Below are positions 45,033-52,873 of a stretch of 64,000 nucleotides of DNA, in pieces. Origin of the DNA: an uncultured Clostridia bacterium (GTDB lineage Bacteria > Bacillota > Clostridia > Christensenellales > CAG-138). The stretch lies in contig CAMKES010000003.1 in the NCBI GenBank assembly GCA_946411635.1, forward strand, positions 1 through 64,000, in the 5' to 3' direction. The notes beneath the pieces were generated by a model, which worked only from the letters and a program-made list of their open reading frames with translations, was not told the origin of the DNA and searched no databases. A program made the translations under genes and the position numbers. Numbering within the stretch: position 1 is the first letter of the stretch; every line of letters begins with the position of its first letter.

Positions 45033-46474
45033 AGCTTTGGAAAAAAGTATCCCTGCTTTGCGGTACGGTGTTGATTCTTGTTGCGGGCATTTGCCTGACG
45101 CTTTTGATCGTTAGGTCTGGAGAGAAAGTATTAGGCTTGACTTATAGCTATGCCGAGCAAAAGCAGCAAGCACTTGTGACATCTTTTCAAAATATGTTGC
45201 GCTATTATCATGAAGAGCATGACAGCGAGGTTGCCACGCGTTCCTTGGTGAAGTACTGCTTTTCTCAGTACGCAGATGACGAAGCCGTCCTGATCTATCG
45301 GGATGAAACAATAAGCTCCAATCTGACATTTGACCCCTCGGACTATCTTTCCATAGATAACACGAACGATCTTCCCTACAATGATACGGACGATGTTTGG
45401 ATCGACGAGGACGAGAAACCGCAGCACTTTGTCGGTACGGTGAATGGAAAGCGGCTTCTGATCGTCGGGAGCAGCGTCGACCTGCCTTCCGAGTTTTCTC
45501 ATTCCTACAGCGGCAATTCCTTGTGCCGAATCTATATCGTACAGGAAATTTCGCCGGTATATACACAGATTCGCTTGATGACCGGACAGTTTCTTGCGAT
45601 CGGTGCGGCGTGCATTATCATAGGATTGATTTGTATTGCACTCCTCGTTCGACGAGCATTGCGTCCCTTGCAAACGCTGCAAAACGCGGCGTCGCGGATT
45701 GCGGCAGGCAGTTACGGCGAGCGAGCTTCCGTTTCGTCCAATGACGAGATCGGCGCGCTTGCACGAGATTTCAATGCAATGGCGGCGTCTGTGGAACAGC
45801 GGATTGACGAGCTCACCGAAACGACGGAACGGCAGCGGCTCTTTATCGGCGGTGTGACGCACGAGTTCAAGACCCCTCTGACCGCGCTTTTGCTGAACGC
45901 GGATTCGCTGCAGAATACCTACATGGAAGAGGACGAACAGATCGCAGCGCTTTCCCGAATCCGGCATCAGGCGCATTGGCTCGAGCGGCTGGTGCAGAAG
46001 CTTCTGAAGCTGATCACACTAAATGAAAAGCCGAAAAAGGAACCGGTTTCCGTTCCGCTGCTCTTGGAGCGCGTGCGGGAGAGTACATCCGATACGCTTG
46101 CCGCACGCGGCGTCTCCTTGGAAACGGATTGCCGTGTGGCGCAATTGGAGTTGGATGCCGATCTTATGCAATCGGTCTTGATCAACCTGATCGACAATTC
46201 TTCAAAAGCATCCAAGGAGGGACAGACCGTAACTGTCACGGCGGATGCGGAGGGTTTTGCCGTTTCCGATAGCGGCTGTGGCATTCCGCAGGCGGAAATC
46301 GATCGGATCACCGAACCGTTCTACATGGTAGATCGTTCCCGCAGCAAAAAGCTCGGCGGTGTCGGGCTCGGGCTTGCGCTTGTCAAGGAGATCGTCAAGG
46401 CGCATAGTGGACATCTTACGATCGAAAGCACGGTTGGCAAAGGAACGATTGTGCGGGTAATTCTCAAACGGTAA
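45029..46474 (+). CDS. Sensor histidine kinase
   Basis: A 481-aa protein: TM1 (about 6-28), an extracytoplasmic sensor of about 155 residues, TM2 (about 188-208), HAMP, a HisKA domain with the phospho-acceptor in GGVTHEFKTPLTALLLNAD, and HATPase with NLIDNSSKAS, DSGCGIP and GGVGLGLALVKEIV. The sensor domain is unassigned. It partners the response regulator; with lipoproteins downstream, an envelope or antimicrobial stress signal is plausible. Confidence 0.93.
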   Translation: MKLWKKVSLLCGTVLILVAGICLTLLIVRSGEKVLGLTYSYAEQKQQALVTSFQNMLRYYHEEHDSEVATRSLVKYCFSQYADDEAVLIYRDETISSNLTFDPSDYLSIDNTNDLPYNDTDDVWIDEDEKPQHFVGTVNGKRLLIVGSSVDLPSEFSHSYSGNSLCRIYIVQEISPVYTQIRLMTGQFLAIGAACIIIGLICIALLVRRALRPLQTLQNAASRIAAGSYGERASVSSNDEIGALARDFNAMAASVEQRIDELTETTERQRLFIGGVTHEFKTPLTALLLNADSLQNTYMEEDEQIAALSRIRHQAHWLERLVQKLLKLITLNEKPKKEPVSVPLLLERVRESTSDTLAARGVSLETDCRVAQLELDADLMQSVLINLIDNSSKASKEGQTVTVTADAEGFAVSDSGCGIPQAEIDRITEPFYMVDRSRSKKLGGVGLGLALVKEIVKAHSGHLTIESTVGKGTIVRVILKR

Positions 46475-46524
46475 TAATTCCGTAATCTTTCGGTAACGAC
46501 ATTACTTTTTGAAAGGGCTATGAT
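46470..46524 (+). promoter_or_regulatory. Three-copy direct-repeat operator and promoter
   Basis: GGTAAT (46470), CGTAAT (46481) and GGTAAC (46492-46497) recur every 11 nt, one helical turn, with TATGAT (46519-46524) 21 nt after the last. The pattern fits activation by an OmpR-type dimer or tandem dimers. TTTAGA-TAAAG-TCTAAA, an inverted repeat, overlaps the start point region (46524-46540). Confidence 0.55.
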
Positions 46525-46555
46525 TTAGATAAAGTCTAAAGCGTGAGGTAGCTAA

Positions 46556-47794
46556 ATGAAAAAAACAGTTCTGGTTTTATTGATAATCACAGCTTTGCTG
46601 TCTTTGTTTTTGGGGTGTCAACCGACGCCGGACGAGCCGTTTGTCGTTTCAAAGGATCAGCAGGAAATGATCGGAAAAGCACAGGAGACCGCTGCGCCGA
46701 ATGCAGCCGAACCGGTGACGGAGCATGTACAGGAATCCTTTTCGGAACACGGGGTGTCTGTTGAGGTCGACGCGAACGTGACGATTCCGTATGGGGAAAT
46801 GCCGATCATTCGCGTCCACGGTATCAATTTTGCACAGGAGACGGTTGATCGATTTTGGGACGTTCTGATCGGTGACACGACAATGTATGATTTGCTCGAC
46901 GAAGCCGGAAAAGAAACGAACGCGGCGCTGAATACCCGGGACGACGGTGTAACGCTGCTGATTGCAGCAGAGCATCCCAACGGCGAGTGGTGGAAAAAGG
47001 ACGGCAAGTATTTCAATGTTCTGAATAACCGGGAAACCCCGTACGGAAAGGGCAAGCCGTTGAATTATGATGCAACGCTGTGTTACCGTTTTGCTTATTC
47101 CTTCGAGGAGTTTTTTGAGGACGCCTCTGATCGTCAGCCGATTACAGAACGTTCTGCGGTCTCGAACGGCGTGAATCTCAATATGACGCCGGACGAAGCG
47201 ATGCGGCGGGCGACGGAATGGATCGAACGGTTGGATGTCCCGTTTACGCCGATGCGTGTGACGGCGGTGCGGGACGAAGCAAAGCAGGACGCATATCTGA
47301 TCGAGTGTGCGCGTGTCGTCAACGGGGTGCCGATCGCCGTCACGGACGGTTACAGCCGATTGGATCCGAAGACCTCGGTTACGGTTGACTGGTATTATGA
47401 AAGCTTCAAAATCCTGCTTTCCGATGAAGACCTGTTGGCGCTGCAATGGGAATCCCCAATCGAGAAAGAGGATACGGTCGTTGAAAACAGCAGTCTTCTG
47501 CCGTTCGACAAAGTGATGGATGTTTTTCGCACCATGATGCCGATTCGATATGCCGCCTCCTATGAGGATCGGTCGGAGGTCTACGCAATCGGCGATATTC
47601 GATTGGAGCTTGTGCGCGTATTGGAGCAGAATGTTCAGAATTCCGGTCTGTTGGTTCCTGTATGGTGCTTTTACGGAACGAATCGAGAAAAAGCGAAGAA
47701 CGGTTCGAATTATCAGGGCGTCGAAATCTACGGATGCTGGCTGATGATCAACGCGATCGACGGCAGCATCATCGATCCGCAGAAAGGGTATTGA
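46556..47794 (+). CDS. Lipoprotein, DUF6034-like (copy 1)
   Basis: A 412-aa lipoprotein with lipobox LFLGC (Cys near residue 21) followed by QPTPDEPFVVSKDQQEM. There are no catalytic motifs. The C-terminal domain ends in GCWLMINAIDGSIIDPQKGY, matching the end of copy 2. It is probably a DUF6034-type protein (from memory). Predicted surface-bound, and under the adjacent two-component system. Confidence 0.7.
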   Translation: MKKTVLVLLIITALLSLFLGCQPTPDEPFVVSKDQQEMIGKAQETAAPNAAEPVTEHVQESFSEHGVSVEVDANVTIPYGEMPIIRVHGINFAQETVDRFWDVLIGDTTMYDLLDEAGKETNAALNTRDDGVTLLIAAEHPNGEWWKKDGKYFNVLNNRETPYGKGKPLNYDATLCYRFAYSFEEFFEDASDRQPITERSAVSNGVNLNMTPDEAMRRATEWIERLDVPFTPMRVTAVRDEAKQDAYLIECARVVNGVPIAVTDGYSRLDPKTSVTVDWYYESFKILLSDEDLLALQWESPIEKEDTVVENSSLLPFDKVMDVFRTMMPIRYAASYEDRSEVYAIGDIRLELVRVLEQNVQNSGLLVPVWCFYGTNREKAKNGSNYQGVEIYGCWLMINAIDGSIIDPQKGY

Positions 47795-47797
47795 AAC

Positions 47798-49177
47798 ATG
47801 AAAAAGTATGTATGTTTGATACTGCTTGCACTGCTCTTTCTCTGTGCCTGTCAACCGACGCCGGACGAGCCGTTTGTCGTTTCAAAGGATCAGCAGGAAA
47901 TGCTGGAAGCTGCAAAGGACGGCAAGGACAATTCTGCATTGCTTGCCGCGCTGGAGGTGCCGGATCGTTTTTCGGGCGATTGGAAAGGCGTAAACGACAT
48001 TGTTCATGTCATAGCCGATGCAGAGATTCTATTGCCCGATACAGAGCAGATTCCCGCTGGCAAGATCACGCGGAGGGAGTTTTTACAGAGCGATTTGGAT
48101 ATCTTTCTGCGCGTCTTTCTAAAGGGCAATCCCTTCTATGAGGAAGTAACTGTCACGAAGCAGGAAGCACTGGAACGCTTAAAAACCTATCAAGCGATGC
48201 AAAGCGGCGAGCTTCCGCTTTCGGGCGACACGACCATGGAGAAGCTTCCGGGGCTGATCTCCTACTATGAAGAACTTGCCCGCACTGCACCGGACGAAGG
48301 CGAGCTGCGGCTTGCGCCGACAAGCTTCGTGTCGGATTCGATGATGTCGAAAATGACCGGATGGTCGAATGTGAACGGGAAAAAGGTGCATCTGTGCGTG
48401 CAGAACTTTGATATTTGGAATACCGCTGTTTTTTATCAGGATGGATATGGCGATACAAATTACAGCTATACGCAAGCTGCGTCTTCCGCGCCGGAATTCT
48501 TTGAAACGCAGGCGATTGAAATGGGGAATGCATTGATCGCCGAGCTTGGACTTACAGACGTCGTTTGCGATCAGATCATGCCGGTCATGTTTTCGGATGC
48601 GCAGTATATTGTCTCCGAAAGAAGCGATGCGGACGGGGCAAATGAAATTACACAGGAAAACATAGCCGGATATCGGATGCAGTATGTTCGAACATTGGAT
48701 GGATGTCCGATCGGATATACAGGTGTGATGGGTGCGGCTGTCGATGAATCCTACAGCAAAGCATGGCCGTATGAAACAATTGAGATTTGTGTAACAAAAG
48801 AAGGCGTTGTTTATTTCAGATGGAGCGCACCGACCGATGAACCGGAATTGACGCTTAAGGATACGCAACTCATGCGCTTTGATGAAATTGCGTCTGTTTT
48901 TGAGCGTATGATCATGGTCAAATACGCCTATTTTCAGAACGCGCTTGCAGATGGCGTAGACATTCATGCCACGATCCGAATGGATCAGGTGAAACTCACG
49001 CTCATGCGAATCCGGGCAAAGAACAGTCAGGAAGATGGGCTGTTGATTCCGGTTTGGGATTTCTACGGAACTGTGACGATCGTGAATAACGGGGATGAAA
49101 CGACAATGAAACGTACGATCCTTCTAACACTGAATGCAATCGACGGCAGTCTGATCGACCGCGAATTAGGATATTAA
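47798..49177 (+). CDS. Lipoprotein, DUF6034-like (copy 2)
   Basis: A 459-aa lipoprotein (lipobox LFLCAC) and paralogue of the preceding gene, 3 nt downstream in the same operon. The stretch after the lipid Cys is identical in protein and in DNA to copy 1, while most of the middle has diverged. The C terminus NAIDGSLIDRELGY again matches. The function is unknown. Confidence 0.7.
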   Translation: MKKYVCLILLALLFLCACQPTPDEPFVVSKDQQEMLEAAKDGKDNSALLAALEVPDRFSGDWKGVNDIVHVIADAEILLPDTEQIPAGKITRREFLQSDLDIFLRVFLKGNPFYEEVTVTKQEALERLKTYQAMQSGELPLSGDTTMEKLPGLISYYEELARTAPDEGELRLAPTSFVSDSMMSKMTGWSNVNGKKVHLCVQNFDIWNTAVFYQDGYGDTNYSYTQAASSAPEFFETQAIEMGNALIAELGLTDVVCDQIMPVMFSDAQYIVSERSDADGANEITQENIAGYRMQYVRTLDGCPIGYTGVMGAAVDESYSKAWPYETIEICVTKEGVVYFRWSAPTDEPELTLKDTQLMRFDEIASVFERMIMVKYAYFQNALADGVDIHATIRMDQVKLTLMRIRAKNSQEDGLLIPVWDFYGTVTIVNNGDETTMKRTILLTLNAIDGSLIDRELGY

Positions 49178-49191
49178 GCTTTTTATACAAT

Positions 49192-49216
49192 AGCCGTCGG
49201 GATCATCCCGACGGCT
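49192..49216. terminator. Hairpin between convergent operons
   Basis: AGCCGTCGGGA-TCA-TCCCGACGGCT, an 11-bp perfect stem 14 nt past the lipoprotein stop. There is no T run, so termination is likely but not certain. Confidence 0.5.
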
Positions 49217-49228
49217 GTAGCTGATTTC

Positions 49229-49684
49229 TTATGCGATGGAAACGATCAGCTTTGCATCCAACGCCTGCGCAATGCGATTTAGGGTGTTCACGGACGGATT
49301 CGCAATGCCGCGCTCAATCTTCGATAGGTCGGACTGATCGATGCCGGTCATTTCAGAAAGCTCCTTCTGTGAAAGCCCTTTCTTCGCTCGTGCGGCGGCG
49401 ACTGCATTGCCGACCATTACAAATGCAGCGGGCTTCTCCTCACGAACGGTTTCGCCGTCCTCATAGATCGTCTCTGCTTCGATGTCAAGATCGTCGTTCC
49501 AGACAATGCCGTACGGACCTAAAAGCTGACCAGAAGTGAATAGAGCTCGATCCTTCAATGCTTCCAACTGCGGGTACTTCGGGAAAAGGGCAGACATATC
49601 ATAGCGCTTGACCTTACCGTCCTGAAACGTCAGTTCAAGTGTTGTGCCTTCCCGGTATTCCAATTTGATTGCCTTGTGAAACAT
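49229..49684 (-). CDS. DUF2442 + XRE-HTH fusion, antitoxin-like
   Basis: A 151-aa protein: a DUF2442 domain (residues 1-75; LEYREGTTLELTFQDGKVKRYD) fused to a C-terminal XRE/HTH_3 DNA-binding domain (ARAKKGLSQKELSEMTGIDQ; DLSKIERGIANPSV). Start ATG at 49684 directly follows the TAA of the upstream DUF4160 gene. The pair looks like a toxin-antitoxin-type operon in which this protein binds the palindrome at 49974-49985. Toxicity of either protein is not established here. Confidence 0.8.
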   Translation of the reverse strand: MFHKAIKLEYREGTTLELTFQDGKVKRYDMSALFPKYPQLEALKDRALFTSGQLLGPYGIVWNDDLDIEAETIYEDGETVREEKPAAFVMVGNAVAAARAKKGLSQKELSEMTGIDQSDLSKIERGIANPSVNTLNRIAQALDAKLIVSIA

Positions 49685-49939
49685 TTAGATCAGCGGCGGG
49701 AGCTTTCGATACTGTTCGGTCTCCCACATTTCCTCCAGTTCTTTTTGATAGGTCATGATGAATTCCTTCACCAGTTCCTTTGCCTTCGGCGGGAATTCTC
49801 CCTCCATGATCTCGCCGGTCGCGATCAGAAACGGCGCATCGAAATCCTGTGTGATTGCATGAACGTGCGGCGGGTTGTGCTCCTTGTTGCGCAGGTACAT
49901 CACAATAATGATTCCGTAAAAATGACAAATGGTCGGCAT
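49685..49939 (-). CDS. DUF4160 protein
   Basis: An 84-aa DUF4160 protein (TICHFYGIIIVMYL, then EHNPPHVHA). The family is regularly found beside DUF2442 genes in mobile and toxin-antitoxin-like contexts. AGGTGA precedes the ATG at 49939. It is the first gene of the pair. Confidence 0.85.
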   Translation of the reverse strand: MPTICHFYGIIIVMYLRNKEHNPPHVHAITQDFDAPFLIATGEIMEGEFPPKAKELVKEFIMTYQKELEEMWETEQYRKLPPLI

Positions 49940-49966
49940 GTTCCGTTCACCTTTCCTTTCAGCTAC

Positions 49967-49996
49967 AGTATAGGGGATATATCCCATATTTGTCAA
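49967..49996 (-). promoter_or_regulatory. Promoter with palindromic operator
   Basis: On the minus strand: TTGACA (49996-49991), an 18-nt spacer and TATACT (49972-49967). The perfect palindrome GGGATATATCCC (49974-49985) fills the spacer, an ideal place for autorepression by the HTH protein. Confidence 0.75.
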
Positions 49997-50002
49997 GAGG
50001 AT

Positions 50003-50021
50003 TCCTAGAATTATTATATCG
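50003..50021. repeat. Direct repeat, left copy, flanking RES gene
   Basis: TCCTAGAATTATTATATCG; one mismatch to the copy at 51124-51142. The two copies enclose the RES gene. Confidence 0.75.
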
Positions 50022-50082
50022 CAGCACCATGGTAAATAATCATTAAAAGCACTGTATCCAGTGTGTAGGCGCAGGACTACTC

Positions 50083-51066
50083 CTACTTTGTACTGGCATC
50101 CTGCCCAATCTGATAAATCGGGGCATCAACTATGTCAAGTGAGATCCCATTCACTAGTCGCAAATCAGAAGATACGGCTTTACATAACTCGGGATTGAAC
50201 AAAACTACATTAACACCCCCTTTATGCAGAGAACTGTTAAAGCGTAATCCATCGAAACCCATTCGCTTGATTTCTTCCGCTAAAAACTGAGTTGGCAAAT
50301 AATGCTGCACTTCGCCGTTAAAGGGCTTTGAAAACATTTTACCAATCATATCGTATAAACTTGACCATTGATTGTCTGTAATACGCATCTGATCTTGAAT
50401 ATCCAATGTTAAGTCATAAACAATAATATCTTTCAGAAGACGAAACTCTGCGACGCTTACTATATCACCAATAATAGGTCTTATTTCATATACTGGGGTT
50501 CTATCGTCTTCACACAAATATAGATACCGGATATGATCCGGATTTGCCCGCCCATTTCCCACCAAATTTGATTTTGGCGCGGTTGATTCTATTGCCGAGT
50601 ACCCTTTAAATCTCACATTCTTCTTCCACTTTTGCTGAAGATTACTTGCGGTTTTGCTGCTTGAAGCTTTGCATGCATCTAAATTGCTATAATACTGTGA
50701 TTGAAGTGACAGCAATTTCTCTGAATCTGAAAGGCTTTTAGTGAACTCATCTATTTCCTTTGAACTGTGTCCCGTCGACTTCATGTAATACCGCAAAAGC
50801 TTATCATAGCTATTATACGGATAAACACGAGCACGATAAAAGACCGAATTGCTTGGGATCTTTTTTGCAGCTCTTTCAGCGCAATCATGCAGTTCTGCTA
50901 CAACAGGGCTTTTTGAGGAAAAGCGATTTGTATAAATCAAATCCTTTTCGAACTGATCCCACTTTTCTTTTTGTTGTCTTTCGTCTTCTTCCAAAAGAAG
51001 CAAAAGAGCAAGAAAATACTCTTCGTTAGTCAGATCATTCGTCTTTTCGTTTTTCGGAGTCTCCAT
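50083..51066 (-). CDS. RES-domain protein
   Basis: A 327-aa protein. The N-terminal 60 residues are helical and charged. The RES fold follows, with Arg/Glu/Ser residues of the family in FYRARVYP, YLYLCEDDRTPVYEIRP and LPTQFLAEEIKRMGFDGLRF, ending in GGVNVVLFNPE. RES toxins degrade NAD+; no Xre/MbcA-type antitoxin is directly adjacent, so this may be an orphan effector or part of a defence device. Clearly AT-rich. Confidence 0.78.
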   Translation of the reverse strand: METPKNEKTNDLTNEEYFLALLLLLEEDERQQKEKWDQFEKDLIYTNRFSSKSPVVAELHDCAERAAKKIPSNSVFYRARVYPYNSYDKLLRYYMKSTGHSSKEIDEFTKSLSDSEKLLSLQSQYYSNLDACKASSSKTASNLQQKWKKNVRFKGYSAIESTAPKSNLVGNGRANPDHIRYLYLCEDDRTPVYEIRPIIGDIVSVAEFRLLKDIIVYDLTLDIQDQMRITDNQWSSLYDMIGKMFSKPFNGEVQHYLPTQFLAEEIKRMGFDGLRFNSSLHKGGVNVVLFNPELCKAVSSDLRLVNGISLDIVDAPIYQIGQDASTK

Positions 51067-51123
51067 TCCTTTATCCCTTCACAAAGTACTAGTATTCCTA
51101 ACTGGTGAACCATTAATCAAGTA

Positions 51124-51142
51124 TCCTAGTATTATTATATCG
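51124..51142. repeat. Direct repeat, right copy, flanking RES gene
   Basis: TCCTAGTATTATTATATCG, matching 50003-50021 at 18 of 19 positions. It contains the -10 of the RES promoter. Confidence 0.75.
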
Positions 51143-51161
51143 ACTTTTTTCGTTATTTCAA
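51134..51161 (-). promoter_or_regulatory. Promoter of RES gene
   Basis: On the minus strand: TTGAAA (51161-51156), a 16-nt spacer and TATAAT (51139-51134). The rest of the 51067-51387 gap has a decayed-looking open stretch near 51262-51330 that I cannot assign. Confidence 0.6.
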
Positions 51162-51352
51162 CAGACTAGTCTTCATTTCGTGGTAAAAGCAAGCTGATAA
51201 TACGAATAGACTAACGGACGCCTTATTCATACGCTTGAACTTCAAACAAATTAGGGAACAAATTAGCGTTTGACAAAGGAAAGAATTCCCTGATTTGCGC
51301 TGCGAGAGAAGTGCTGGAGGCGGTTCTGACGTGCTAATATATTCGCAATTCA

Positions 51353-51381
51353 TTGACATAAGAAAAGGAATTTGCTAAAAT
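51353..51381 (+). promoter_or_regulatory. Promoter of hipB-like/hipA-like genes
   Basis: TTGACA, a 17-nt spacer and TAAAAT. It ends 6 nt before the first ATG of the HTH gene, leaving no room for a ribosome site ahead of it. Confidence 0.8.
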
Positions 51382-51387
51382 ATAAGC

Positions 51388-51660
51388 ATGAATATGATGA
51401 AAACACCGAAAGAGCTCGGCATGGAAATTGCCGCGAATCTGAAGAAGCTGCGAAAGCAGAGGAAGCTTTCGCAAAAAGCGCTTGCCGAAAAGGCGGGTAT
51501 CAGCTACGGCTCGATGAAGCGGTTCGAGCAGACCGGGGAGATTTCGCTCGAATCGCTGCTGAAGATCGCCGTCGTGCTTGGCGAAACTGCGTCGTTTGAA
51601 GCGATCTTCAAACCGACCGAAATCAAGTCCATTCAGGAGATCATCGATGGAAACCTTTAA
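51388..51660 (+). CDS. HipB-like XRE-family antitoxin
   Basis: A 90-aa DNA-binding protein with an HTH_3 domain (residues about 14-65; RKQRKLSQKALAEKAGISYG). It overlaps the hipA-like gene by 14 nt, the usual antitoxin-toxin layout. Start choice is open: the first ATG (51388) sits at the predicted transcript start, so either the mRNA is leaderless or translation starts at a downstream ATG such as 51421. Confidence 0.85.
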   Translation: MNMMKTPKELGMEIAANLKKLRKQRKLSQKALAEKAGISYGSMKRFEQTGEISLESLLKIAVVLGETASFEAIFKPTEIKSIQEIIDGNL

Positions 51661-52771
51661 GTCGTTGGATGTGCTCTATCACGGGCGAAAGGTCGGCACG
51701 CTCGCGCTGTATCAGAGATGGCTCGGCGCCTTCCAGTACGACGCGGATTGGCTTCTGGACGGCTTTTCGATCAGCCCGTTCACGCTGCCGCTGGACGGTC
51801 GCGTGTTCATTCCGAAATACGACCCGTTCGAGGGCTTGTTCGGCGTGTTCGCGGACAGCTTACCGGACGGCTGGGGACGGCTTTTAGTGGATCGGATGCT
51901 CCTCAAAGAGCACGAGGACCCGAATGCGATCAATGCGCTCCAGCGGCTGGTGATCGTCGGTGAGTCCGGCATGGGTGCGCTGACCTACCGCCCGTCCGTG
52001 CAGTGGCAGAGCGAGACCACGCAGAAGGAGCTGGACTACTATGCCGAGGAGTGCAGCCGCATTCTGAAATCCGCGTATTCCGAGAATCTGGACGAGCTGT
52101 TCCGGCTCGGCGGCTCCTCCGGCGGCGCGCGACCGAAGATCATGACGGAGGTCGACGGCGAGGATTGGATCATCAAGTTCCCGTCCGCGATCGACGGACC
52201 GGACATCGGACGCATCGAATATGAATACAGCCAATGCGCAAAGAAGTGCGGCATCGAAATTAGCGAAACGCGCCTGTTCCCGTCCAAGACCTGCGACGGG
52301 TATTTCGGCACAAAGCGCTTTGACCGGCGCGGAACCGAGCGCATTCACATGCTGTCCGCGTCGGCGCTGTTGGAGCATTCACATCGCCTGCCGACACTGG
52401 ACTACCATACGCTCATGAAGCTCACGCTTGCGCTGACGCAAAGCTACAAGGAGGTCGAGAAGCTGTACCGCCTGATGTGCTTCAACGTCTTTGCCCACAA
52501 CCGCGACGATCATGCCAAGAACTTTGCGTTCTTGTACGAACCGGAAACCGGCTGGCGTCTCGCCCCGGCATACGATCTAAACTACAGCAACAGCACCGGC
52601 GGCGAACACGCAACAATGATTAACGGCAACAGCGCGAATCCCTCGATTAAGGATCTCTACGCTGTCGCCGAAGCAATCGGGCTGTCGAAGGAAAGCTACA
52701 AACACATTACGGAGCAGGTGCAGGATGCGGTTGAGACGGATTTGAGCGATATTTACAAGAGAATCAGATAG
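51647..52771 (+). CDS. HipA-domain serine/threonine kinase-like toxin
   Basis: A 374-aa HipA-family protein. Couple-HipA N-terminal domain: GTLALYQRWLGAFQYD, FADSLPDGWG. HipA_C kinase part: GGSSGGARPKI (P-loop-like), DWIIKFPS, then FNVFAHNRDDHAKNFAFLYE with the catalytic NRDDHxKN motif and APAYDLNYS as the metal-binding Asp. HipA kinases phosphorylate aminoacyl-tRNA synthetases and cause dormancy. Base use is GC-rich, like the backbone, unlike the AT-rich operon that follows. Confidence 0.9.
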   Translation: METFKSLDVLYHGRKVGTLALYQRWLGAFQYDADWLLDGFSISPFTLPLDGRVFIPKYDPFEGLFGVFADSLPDGWGRLLVDRMLLKEHEDPNAINALQRLVIVGESGMGALTYRPSVQWQSETTQKELDYYAEECSRILKSAYSENLDELFRLGGSSGGARPKIMTEVDGEDWIIKFPSAIDGPDIGRIEYEYSQCAKKCGIEISETRLFPSKTCDGYFGTKRFDRRGTERIHMLSASALLEHSHRLPTLDYHTLMKLTLALTQSYKEVEKLYRLMCFNVFAHNRDDHAKNFAFLYEPETGWRLAPAYDLNYSNSTGGEHATMINGNSANPSIKDLYAVAEAIGLSKESYKHITEQVQDAVETDLSDIYKRIR

Positions 52772-52802
52772 GTAGAAAGCGACAAAAAGAGGAAAATATT
52801 CT

Positions 52803-52831
52803 TTGCTTATTATACGGTAGCATGCTATAAT
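52803..52831 (+). promoter_or_regulatory. Promoter of the nurA-like/herA-like operon
   Basis: TTGCTT, a 17-nt spacer and TATAAT, 42 nt upstream of the first gene. It is the only clear promoter before the radical SAM gene ends. Confidence 0.7.
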
Positions 52832-52873
52832 ATACATTAGTTCACTATATTCTGTCGAATAGTGAGGATAAAG

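Noticed and set aside
51262-51334. A short open stretch ending FDKGKNSLICAAREVLEAVLTC upstream of the HipB-like gene
   Set aside because: No start or family; too short to call a gene remnant with confidence.
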